DNA from: an uncultured Eubacteriales bacterium
GTDB taxonomy: Bacteria; Bacillota; Clostridia; Oscillospirales; Acutalibacteraceae
Direction of reading: 5' to 3'
Assembly: GCA_900315255.1 (NCBI GenBank)
Contig: OMYH01000001.1
Span: forward strand, 62,001 to 126,000
Length of the DNA stretch: 64,000 bases
A program made the position numbers and the translations under genes. The first letter of the stretch is position 1. Each line of letters starts with the position of its first letter. The notes below the pieces were generated by a model, which worked only from the letters and a program-made list of their open reading frames with translations, had not been told where the DNA came from and ran no database searches. Of the stretch, positions 8,464 to 16,400 are shown piece by piece.

Positions 8464-9183
8464 ATGGATAAAGATAAAGAAAACGTTATTTTAGAAGAAT
8501 GGATTTCTTATTTGCAAAATAATCGGATTCATTTTATTCAGGACGTAGATTTCGATTCAGGACTTGATCGGATTACTATACTATTTCAGAATTGCTCCTG
8601 TTCCCCTGGAGGTATTATCGAGAGCAGCATCTATTTCCACTCCGACTGCTTTGAAATCTCTGTCTATTACTGCGAAGAAGCGAGCAACTGGCTTAAAAAG
8701 GCTTCTCCTAAAGCACAGGCAAAAGTATATCGGCTGCTGAACTACGTTAACGCCGAGATATGGGCAGCTTGTTCAGACGGTGTTTTATACAAGAACAGCC
8801 TCTTGTATTCTCCTCGCTTCTTTATTACAGAGGATGGGCAGTTTGATATTTGTACCAAGACTATTGTGCCTTATCTTTTTTACGAAATTGCACCGCTTGA
8901 AACTAAAGATTTCTTCACGGCTGCCATGCCCGAACTGCTTGATTATCTATCGCCGCCGATATTTTCATTGTTATTTGATGAGGATTTCTCGCTGGATCTT
9001 GCTATTGAAATGGTTGACAGAGTGACAGAGATCATAAAAACCGGTATCTCGCCGGAAGAACGTGTGCTTATGGAGATGTCATCGGAGCGGCGAAGAGAGA
9101 TTGACGAGATCCTGAGGAATGATGAAGAAAGATTAAAAGGTGAAAAGGCAGTAATACTTTCAATGGAACGCCCGAAAAGCTGA
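8464..9183 (+). CDS. Uncharacterised cassette protein C
   Basis: A 239-residue protein whose ATG at 8464 follows AAGGTGG, 16 bases after the previous stop. The first half (EEWISYLQNNRIHFIQDVDF, then ITILFQNCSCSPGG and SSIYFHSDCFEISVYY) has the alternation of sheet and helix seen in YbjN-like chaperone folds, but this likeness is weak. The C terminus is charged and helical (SERRREIDEILRNDEERLKG). No catalytic motif is visible. It is the last gene of the cassette. Confidence 0.7.
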   Translation: MDKDKENVILEEWISYLQNNRIHFIQDVDFDSGLDRITILFQNCSCSPGGIIESSIYFHSDCFEISVYYCEEASNWLKKASPKAQAKVYRLLNYVNAEIWAACSDGVLYKNSLLYSPRFFITEDGQFDICTKTIVPYLFYEIAPLETKDFFTAAMPELLDYLSPPIFSLLFDEDFSLDLAIEMVDRVTEIIKTGISPEERVLMEMSSERRREIDEILRNDEERLKGEKAVILSMERPKS

Positions 9184-9220
9184 CAGTGCATGACATTATG
9201 CAAAAAAGTTATAGCAAAAG

Positions 9221-9259
9221 GCTGCCCTCGTCTTTCACAAAAGAAAAAACGAGGGCAGC
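9221..9259 (+). terminator. Hairpin at the end of the GIY-YIG cassette
   Basis: GCTGCCCTCGT pairs perfectly with ACGAGGGCAGC around an A-rich loop. There is no clear U tract after it, so termination efficiency is uncertain. Confidence 0.55.
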
Positions 9260-9318
9260 GGTGTTAATCGCTTATTAAAAAAATCTCAAAAAAATTTTAA
9301 AAAAAATGAAAAAAACCC

Positions 9319-9347
9319 TTGCATTTTTAAAAATAAAGTGCTATAAT
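9319..9347 (+). promoter_or_regulatory. Promoter of the stand-alone 5S rRNA
   Basis: TTGCAT (9319-9324), 17 bases, TATAAT (9342-9347), ending 28 bases before the 5S rRNA. Confidence 0.7.
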
Positions 9348-9375
9348 ATCAATTGTTGAAAGACAAAGAGAAAAA

Positions 9376-9491
<116 letters not shown>

Positions 9492-9501
9492 ATCGTATAG
9501 T

Positions 9502-9531
9502 AGTCGTCCAATAGGGCGGCTGCTTTTTTTT
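9502..9531 (+). terminator. Terminator of the 5S rRNA
   Basis: AGTCGTCC and GGGCGGCT form an eight-pair stem with an AATA loop, followed by TGC and eight or more Ts. Confidence 0.85.
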
Positions 9532-9552
9532 ACGGGAAAGGATAGTGTTACC

Positions 9553-10341
9553 GTGGATATTACCGATAAGAATATTGACAATGGAAAAGCCTTCGACTGG
9601 GGCAGAGTATCAGGCGAATACGCAAAATACAGAGATATCTACCCAGAAGAATTTTACAACAGGATAATTGACCGTGGGTTATGCGTTAATGGGCAGAGGG
9701 TTCTCGATGTAGGTACGGGAACAGGCGTGATCCCGAGAAATATGTATCGTTACGGAGCAAAATGGACAGGTGCGGATATTTCCGGGAACCAGATAGAGCA
9801 GGCTAAACTGCTGTCGCAGGGCATGGATATAGAATACCTTGCCATACCGACAGAAAATATCAGTTTCCCCGATAATACGTTTGATGTAATTACTGCCTGT
9901 CAGTGCTTTTGGTATTTTAAGCACGATATAACGAGCAAGCTGTTTTCTCATATGCTGAAACCGCATGGCAGGCTGCTTGTTTTGTACATGGCGTGGCTGC
10001 CTTTTGAAGATAAGATCGCAGGAGAGAGCGAAAAGCTTGTTTTGAAGTATAACCCTGACTGGAGCGGAAAAGGAGAAAATATTCACCCGATAGAGATCCC
10101 CGACTGCTATAAAGAACACTTTGAGTTGGTTCACAGCGAGGAATACAGATTAAACGTGCATTTCACAAGAGAAAGCTGGCACGGCAGAATGAAAGCCTGT
10201 CGGGGCGTGGGCGCATCGCTGACTGCGGATGAAATTGGGCGGTGGGAGAAAGAACACCTCGATCTGCTGAATAGAACTGCACCTGATGAGTTCGATGTAT
10301 TGCATTATGCAGCGATGGCAGAATTAAGGTTGAAAAAATAG
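9553..10341 (+). CDS. Class I SAM-dependent methyltransferase
   Basis: A 262-residue protein with a Rossmann methyltransferase core: motif I LDVGTGTGVIPR (about residues 50-61), an acidic motif II in KWTGADISGNQI, and PTENISFPDNTFDVITACQC as the post-II/motif IV region. It is like the Methyltransf_11 (UbiE/ubiquinone-type) group; the substrate is unknown. The open frame extends upstream through the 5S rRNA, which is spurious. I chose the GTG at 9553 because GGGAAAGGA lies at 9534-9542. The dockerin gene starts 16 bases after the stop, perhaps by readthrough. Confidence 0.85.
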   Translation: MDITDKNIDNGKAFDWGRVSGEYAKYRDIYPEEFYNRIIDRGLCVNGQRVLDVGTGTGVIPRNMYRYGAKWTGADISGNQIEQAKLLSQGMDIEYLAIPTENISFPDNTFDVITACQCFWYFKHDITSKLFSHMLKPHGRLLVLYMAWLPFEDKIAGESEKLVLKYNPDWSGKGENIHPIEIPDCYKEHFELVHSEEYRLNVHFTRESWHGRMKACRGVGASLTADEIGRWEKEHLDLLNRTAPDEFDVLHYAAMAELRLKK

Positions 10342-10357
10342 AAGGGCGAAAAATATT

Positions 10358-10960
10358 ATGAACAGTTTTACAAAGCATTTTGTTTCAATGATTTTAACTG
10401 CGGTAACATTGCTTATGTCCTGCGGCATGATGACAGCGTTTGCAGCACAGCTTACCCCGACAACGCTTGGTGATCTAAACTCCGACGGAAAAATTACCGC
10501 ACAGGACAGCCTGCTCATACAGCGTGTTGTTATCGGTATGGCAAAACTCGGCAAGGACAGCACACAGTATGCAGATATAGACAAGGACGGCAAGGTCACA
10601 AACAAGGATGCACTGCTGATCCTGCGGTATACTATAGGGTATCGTGTTGATGGGTTACCGTATCAGACGAAGGATGGGGAGCCGGAAGTGGGTTTGCTTA
10701 TTGACTATGATGGTACTATACCCGATTTTAAAAATCAATATAAAAACGAATACGGTGATCATGTTGATGATTTTGTTTGTATATGGTACAAATATATATG
10801 TGAAGATGATGGCTGGCATTTGCGTATAGTCGGACAATTCAGAAATAATCAGGAAGATGTTATATTTGACAGTATTGAAGCTTATGATTATTATCCGGAT
10901 TATGTCGGTCGGATTGGTGATGAAACTGAATACAATACAGTATTTATATATTGTCCGTGA
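10358..10960 (+). CDS. Secreted type I dockerin protein
   Basis: A 200-residue protein with a signal peptide (about 1-30, cleavage near AFAA|Q) and a type I dockerin at about residues 36-96. The two calcium-binding repeats are DLNSDGKITAQD (39-50) and DIDKDGKVTNKD (73-84), each followed by an LLIxR helix. Dockerins bind cohesins on scaffoldins, so the protein is expected to be held in a cell-surface complex. The C-terminal 95 residues (YDGTIPDFKNQY, then WHLRIVGQFRNNQEDVIFD) match no enzyme I recognise. Cohesin-like modules occur in the same window at 26815-29787 and 31351, but pairing with them is inference. Confidence 0.88.
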   Translation: MNSFTKHFVSMILTAVTLLMSCGMMTAFAAQLTPTTLGDLNSDGKITAQDSLLIQRVVIGMAKLGKDSTQYADIDKDGKVTNKDALLILRYTIGYRVDGLPYQTKDGEPEVGLLIDYDGTIPDFKNQYKNEYGDHVDDFVCIWYKYICEDDGWHLRIVGQFRNNQEDVIFDSIEAYDYYPDYVGRIGDETEYNTVFIYCP

Positions 10961-10976
10961 TGACAATTACAAGCAA

Positions 10977-11016
10977 AAGCAGTATGAGTACCCACCCATA
11001 CTGCCTTTGTTTTTTG
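10977..11016. terminator. Bidirectional terminator between convergent genes
   Basis: GCAGTATG pairs with CATACTGC, with CCTTTGTTTTTT on the + side and an A-rich flank on the other. It serves the dockerin gene and the convergent DUF378 gene. Confidence 0.7.
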
Positions 11017-11025
11017 GTTTGTTAT

Positions 11026-11244
11026 TTAACTCATTACTCGGACATCGCTGTCTTCGGTTGAATCCCTGAACAGCAGAGATATGCACCATACGGCGCAAAG
11101 TCCTACTATCGTATAGATGATCCTGCTGAGGATACTCGACTGACCGCCAAAGATCCATGCAACTAAGTCAAACTGAAAAATTCCTATCGAGCCCCAGTTG
11201 ATACCGCCTATAATAAGCAGAGTTAATGCAATTCTGTTGAGCAT
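11026..11244 (-). CDS. DUF378 family small membrane protein
   Basis: A 72-residue protein with two membrane segments. LTLLIIGGINWGSIGIFQFDLVAWIFGG matches the conserved core of the DUF378 (YuzA-like) family, whose function is unknown. The start has AGGAAGATTTAATT upstream on the minus strand. It is monocistronic, ending at the shared terminator. Confidence 0.88.
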   Translation of the reverse strand: MLNRIALTLLIIGGINWGSIGIFQFDLVAWIFGGQSSILSRIIYTIVGLCAVWCISLLFRDSTEDSDVRVMS

Positions 11245-11337
11245 AATTAAATCTTCCTTTCTGTTTTATCGATAGTATTATTGACAGAAATTCGGATTTT
11301 ATTCATGTTAAAGATCATAATTTTATGTAATGATTCG

Positions 11338-11352
11338 GCGGACACTGTCCGC
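11338..11352. repeat. 15-bp perfect palindrome, copy 1
   Basis: GCGGACACTGTCCGC, perfectly self-complementary around a central base. An identical copy lies 98 bases to the right. Confidence 0.85.
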
Positions 11353-11435
11353 AAATAAAAAGAGATTATCTGTTGCAATGAAGCCGGATGTGAGATTTAA
11401 GTGAGTATATAATTAGCTGTGAACGCATATCGTCA

Positions 11436-11450
11436 GCGGACACTGTCCGC
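11436..11450. repeat. 15-bp perfect palindrome, copy 2
   Basis: Identical GCGGACACTGTCCGC; its last base is the first base of the stop codon of the leftward MBL-fold gene. As RNA it could act as a weak terminator for that gene, but no U tract follows. Confidence 0.85.
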
Positions 11451-12280
11451 TATTGAGTTATCGTAATTTTTGTTTTATCAGACGTTACCGTAATGTCGCC
11501 CATACGTGTGAGATAATACTTTATTCCCATATTATCGAGCAGATTTGTCATATCTTCCTCTTCCGGCTCTTCCTCGGACGAGGTTATCACGGCATATGTC
11601 GGCGTTATGTTTTCGAGCAGGTTGTCAAGCTGCTTCTGGAAATTCCCGTGATAGGGAATTTTTACAAAATCATATGTCGTGCTGTTTTGGAAAATAAAGT
11701 CTTTCAGCCTGTCATTCTGCGCATCGCCCATAAATATAAAGCTGGTGTCACCGTAAAAAAGCGATGTGATAAGAGATGAGTTGTTGCTGTCGTTTTTTTC
11801 GTATACTGTTTCGGGACCGTTGATCTTAAAGTTCATGTCACCTAATGTGAATTCCAGATCGCCCGATACCGTCACGGGGGTAATGCTTTTGCTTTCAAGG
11901 GCGGCAAGATATGCTGTGTAGTACTCACTCTCCTTGGGTACGTTGCTTTGATATACTGTTGCAACATCGGTGTTTTCGATTACAGATGAAGCGCTGCCTA
12001 CGTGATCCTTGTCAAAGTGTGTGATGATAAGACAGTCAAGGCTTGTTATATTATTTTGCTTGAAATATGACGAAATATCCTCGTAGAGATCGCTTTCGCC
12101 GGTGTCGATCATGACGGTGTGTTCGCCGTCGGAGATGATACATGAATCCGCCTTGCCTGCGTTGAAGAAATAGACCGATATTTTATCGGCACTGCCCGTC
12201 ACACTGCAGGCAGTCAGGAGAAATGATGAGATAATGGTCAGACATATTAATGCTATGGATAATAAATGTGTCTTTTTCAT
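11450..12280 (-). CDS. ComEC/Rec2-like metallo-beta-lactamase-fold lipoprotein
   Basis: A 276-residue protein with a lipoprotein signal (ISSFLLTAC, lipidation Cys about residue 25). The metallo-beta-lactamase fold follows: MIDTGESD, then the metal-binding ITHFDKDHVGS (HxxxDH), FMGDAQNDR and IPYHGN. This arrangement is that of the stand-alone hydrolase domain related to the C terminus of ComEC. It is surface-anchored, so it may cleave extracellular nucleic acids or phosphodiesters; substrate unknown. I prefer ATG 12280 because AAGGGG lies eight bases before it; an in-frame GTG three codons earlier overlaps that site. Confidence 0.88.
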   Translation of the reverse strand: MKKTHLLSIALICLTIISSFLLTACSVTGSADKISVYFFNAGKADSCIISDGEHTVMIDTGESDLYEDISSYFKQNNITSLDCLIITHFDKDHVGSASSVIENTDVATVYQSNVPKESEYYTAYLAALESKSITPVTVSGDLEFTLGDMNFKINGPETVYEKNDSNNSSLITSLFYGDTSFIFMGDAQNDRLKDFIFQNSTTYDFVKIPYHGNFQKQLDNLLENITPTYAVITSSEEEPEEEDMTNLLDNMGIKYYLTRMGDITVTSDKTKITITQ

Positions 12281-12655
12281 GATATACACCCCTTGCTTTA
12301 CTTATTAACATTTTCAAATCAAATTGTTATACTTTCGGCATTCCGATCAGTACAACACTATTATAATGGTCAATGCTTAAAAAATAATTAAAATTAAACA
12401 AAAAATGCTAAAATTTTAGAAATGTTATCGTAACAGAGCGAAATGTTATTTTCATTTTTTTGTAGGAAAAATCGTTCATTTGTAACAAATGTATAATTTG
12501 AAATAAAACTTTTGTCATATTTGTCAATATACTTTAATTCTCGGAAAAAATGTGGTATAATAACCCTTATGTAAATTACTATGGTGTATTATGCAGATTT
12601 ATACGGTTTTTTCGAACCTGAATCGGAATTATCGTTGAATGGGGTTATTTGTTTT
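12281..12655. other. Divergent intergenic region
   Basis: About 375 A/T-rich bases between divergent genes. A TATAAT at 12556-12561 with only a poor -35 (TTTAAT) may serve the rlmB-like gene. No structured RNA or repeat is apparent. A short frame upstream of 12656 (from 12581) joins the rlmB-like gene but lacks a ribosome site. Confidence 0.5.
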
Positions 12656-13414
12656 ATGAATGAAAGAAATAAAAATCACAATGATGTAATTTTCGGACGC
12701 AATCCTGTAATGGAAGCCGTTAAAAGCGGACGTGCGATAGAATCCATCGTTGTGGCGAGAGGCAGCCGCAGCGGTGCGATCTCTGCAATACTTGCGAAGG
12801 CTCGCGAGAGGGGTATCGTCATAAAGGAAGTTGATCCAAAGAAGCTCGACTATATGACAGGCATGGCTGCACATCAGGGAATCGCCGCCACAGCGTCCGT
12901 AAAAGAGTATTCCACAGTAGAAGATATTTTAAACACAGCAAAGGACAGGGGAGAAGCCCCGTTTATAATCATACTTGACGAGATAGAAGATCCGCATAAT
13001 CTTGGTGCTATAATACGTACGGCGGAATGCGCAGGCGTCCACGGAGTGATAATCTCACAGCGCAGAAGCGCCGGACTTAGCTTTGCGGCAGGCAAAGCCT
13101 CGGCAGGTGCGGTAGAATATATGAAGGTCGCAAGGGTAGTGAACATACCTAATGTGATAGACAAGTTGAAAGAAAACGGCTTGTGGGTCTATGGCGCGGA
13201 TATGGACGGAGAGTTATATACGCACGCTCCTTTAACAGGACCGATAGCCATTGTAATAGGAAACGAGGGTAAGGGCATAGGACCTCTTGTTCGCAAAAAG
13301 TGTGACGGCATAGTGTCTTTACCAATGACAGGCAGAATATCCTCGCTCAATGCGTCTGTTGCGGCAGGTGTTCTGACATATGAGATAGTACGGCAGAGAA
13401 CAGCAAACGTATGA
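12656..13414 (+). CDS. rlmB: TrmH/SpoU family 2'-O-methyltransferase, RlmB-type
   Basis: A 252-residue SpoU-family methyltransferase that modifies the ribose of a guanosine in 23S rRNA (position 2251 in the E. coli enzyme). It starts with the substrate-binding domain (VIFGRNPVMEAVKSGR) and ends with the knotted SPOUT domain: ILDEIEDPHNLGAIIRTAEC (motif 1), VIGNEGKGI (motif 2) and LPMTGRISSLNASVAAGVLTYE (motif 3). Length is normal. I chose ATG 12656 (MNERNKNHND) because the family starts close to the VIFGRN segment. The large repeat protein gene starts 28 bases after the stop. RlmB versus a related TrmH paralogue is likely but not proven. Confidence 0.88.
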   Translation: MNERNKNHNDVIFGRNPVMEAVKSGRAIESIVVARGSRSGAISAILAKARERGIVIKEVDPKKLDYMTGMAAHQGIAATASVKEYSTVEDILNTAKDRGEAPFIIILDEIEDPHNLGAIIRTAECAGVHGVIISQRRSAGLSFAAGKASAGAVEYMKVARVVNIPNVIDKLKENGLWVYGADMDGELYTHAPLTGPIAIVIGNEGKGIGPLVRKKCDGIVSLPMTGRISSLNASVAAGVLTYEIVRQRTANV

Positions 13415-13442
13415 GACATATACAGCGAAAGGGGTGAAATGT

Positions 13443-16400
13443 GTGTCTGAAAGAGAAGATATTGAATCGGTCAGAACCGAAAAAAATCCTGATACTAACA
13501 AATCCGACAGTTCCGATAAAGACAGTCAGGCGAACGGGAAAAATCCCCCCGTGCATTCTGATGAAAAAACCGTTAAACCCAGCTTGATTGATAGATTGAA
13601 GAGAGCTTTTTCTACCGAGGACACAGAATATACCGACGAATACAGTGACGATGATTTTCCCGATGATATTGAAATTACAAAAGGCAGCATTTTCGGTAAT
13701 CTCTTCGGAAAATCGTTAAAAGCGGCAAAAACACCTGAAACCGAAGTAAAAAGCGATACAGACGAAAAAAAATCGGCTGAAAACAATTCCGATAAGACGA
13801 ATGAAAGCGAAGACACGGGTACAGATGTAAATATAGAAACGGATCCGCAGGCGGTAACGGAGGATGCAAAACCCGAACCCGATCCTGATCCGGAGGAAGA
13901 AGCCGAATTTGCAATGATCAATGCGATCCTTGACGGCGAAAGCATTGATGATATGACATTTCCCGATGAAGTTGTTTCCGAAGAAGAGAATAAGTCCAAG
14001 GACACAGCACCGGAGGTTACGGAAACAAAGTCCGAGGACACAGCACCTGAGGTTGCGGAAACAAAGTCCGAGGACACAGCACCTGAGGTTACGGAAACAA
14101 AGTCCGAGGACACAGCACCTGAGGTTGCGGAAACCAAATCCAAGGACACAGTACCCGAGGTTACGGAAACCAAATCCGAGGACACAGTACCTGAGGTTAC
14201 GGAAACCAAATCCGAGGACACAGTACCTGAGGTTACGGAAACCAAGTTCGAGGACACAGCACCTGAGGTTACGGAAACAAAGTCCGAGGACACAGCACCT
14301 GAGGTTACGGAAACAAAGCCCGAGGATAAATTACCCGAGGATAAATTACCCGAGGATACAGAAAGAAGCAGCGAGGTCGGCGACAGCTTTGACAGTATTG
14401 ATATAATTATCGAAGAAGATGATATTCAGGATCTGATCGGCGATGATGATTCCGAGCTTGTATTTGCGGAGTTTGACGTAGATGACGAGAGCGGCGGAGT
14501 TGATATTATAGAGATCAATGAATCGGCAGATGTCACTCCGAGATCCGAAAATTCGGACGAAACGGTTAAAGCAGAGGAAAAGTCCGGGAATGAAACCGAA
14601 ACAAGTGTCGGGGATACAAACAAGAGCGAAACCGAACCGCAGGCTGACAGTGCCGATGAAGAGATTGCGGTTGAAGAGGATCAGCCGTTTGATGAATCAC
14701 ACGACAATGATTTTGATGTAGAGAAAACGGATAATTCCCCCGAGGATAAGAAGGATATCTCCGAGAGTGGGGATAAACCCACCGAGGATAAGAAGGATAT
14801 CCCCGAAAATGAGGATAAACCCACCGAGGATAAGAAGAATATCCCCGAAAATGAGGATAAACCCACAGAGGATAAGAAGAATATCCCCGAAAATGAGGAT
14901 AAACCCACCGAGGATAAGAAGGATATCTCCGAGAGTGGGGATAAACCCACCGAGGATAAGAAGGATATCTCCGCAAGTGGGGATAAACCCACCGAGGATA
15001 AGAAGAATATCTCCGCAAGTGAGGATAAACCCCACGAGGATAAGAAGAATATCCCCGCAAGTGAGGATAAACCCACAGATGACAAAAAGACAGGCAAGTT
15101 CAAAGAGTTCTATTCCAAGGCAAAAACAAGGCTTACCGTTATGTGGAATACCATGGACGACGGATCTGTTCAGCCTGCGGAGAGTAAAGCTGTATCCTTA
15201 GTAAAGGAAAATAAAGAGTCTGTTAAATCTGAAGAGAATACCGAGGAGCATGAGCCTGTTCCCGTACCCGATTCAGAACCCGAGCCGATACTTAGTACGG
15301 ACGAAAACGAAGATACAGACCGACAGTCCTATGGTGAAGAACTGTATAAGGATATGTTCGGAGGAGAATCCGAGCTTGATAAATACAAGCGTCAGCTTTA
15401 CGGCGATGACTATGTTGAAACGAAGGAAGAAAAGAAGCTGCAGGAAGACTCCGTATCTTCATTCTTTGACGCAGCCGAAGATAACGACGGCACACCTCAA
15501 AGCAAAAAGCCGATTACAAGAATGACCGTCATCCGTAATGATGCGCCGCAGCAGGTCGACAGATCGGACAGAGTGACGATCAGAGAGTCACTTAATGTAA
15601 TTGAGCAGGACCCCAGAGAGGCAGTGCTGACAGCGGAGGATAAGAAGCAGGAAGAAAAAAATCAGCAGGTGCTTGAAAAGGTCAAGGTTTTTGAAGAGGA
15701 GTATGCACAGCGAAAGGAACAGCATGCTCAGGAGAGAGAAGAACGTGCCAGAAAAAATGCTTTGGCATATGAGAAGAAGTTCGGCGCTGCAAAGCATATC
15801 AGCGAAATAGAGATACATAATTATGCGTATCCTGATGAATATGAATCCATCAAGGTGAAGGCAGGATTATTCTCGGAGTCCGTAAAGACGGAATATGATT
15901 TCTATCTCGGCTACTCAAAGCTGCAAAATGTGGCAAAGCGGCAGCTCAGAATCAATACCGACAGCAGTGAGGATAAAAAAGATAACACTTCTGCCGGTGC
16001 AGCGGCAAACAGCAAAGCACCCGCAAGAGCCGATGAAACCGAACGTACCGCAGTGTATGACGTGAATGATTCCGTTAGCAGGGAGCTTGAAGAAATAGAC
16101 AAACAAAATCCCGATCTGTTTGAATATCGAAACGAAGAAGAAGCGGGAAGAGTAAGACAGCGTATACACGGAGAACTCAAACGCTATAAGTCGCGATTCA
16201 GAACAGAAGCGCTACTAACGGCAGCGGTACTCGTGTTGTGCCTGTTCAGCAGCAAGTTCTCGGTAGGCGGAGGTGAAAACGCAAACGGCATATCCGTGAG
16301 AATATTTGCCATAATAAACTTTTTGATCTATACTGCATCGGTATATAATGTCAGAAGCATCATTACACACGGGCTCAAATCACTTGCCAAACTGAAAGCT

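Noticed and set aside
13995-15077. Regular repeats that could be a CRISPR array
   Set aside because: The units are contiguous, without unique spacers, and encode an uninterrupted acidic protein sequence; they are coding minisatellites.
14566-15103. Long minus-strand frames over the repeats (RRYPSYPRWVYPH-like and SVGLSSFSGIFF-like)
   Set aside because: They are shadows of the tandem repeat in the sense gene; any frame stays open when the unit length is a multiple of three.
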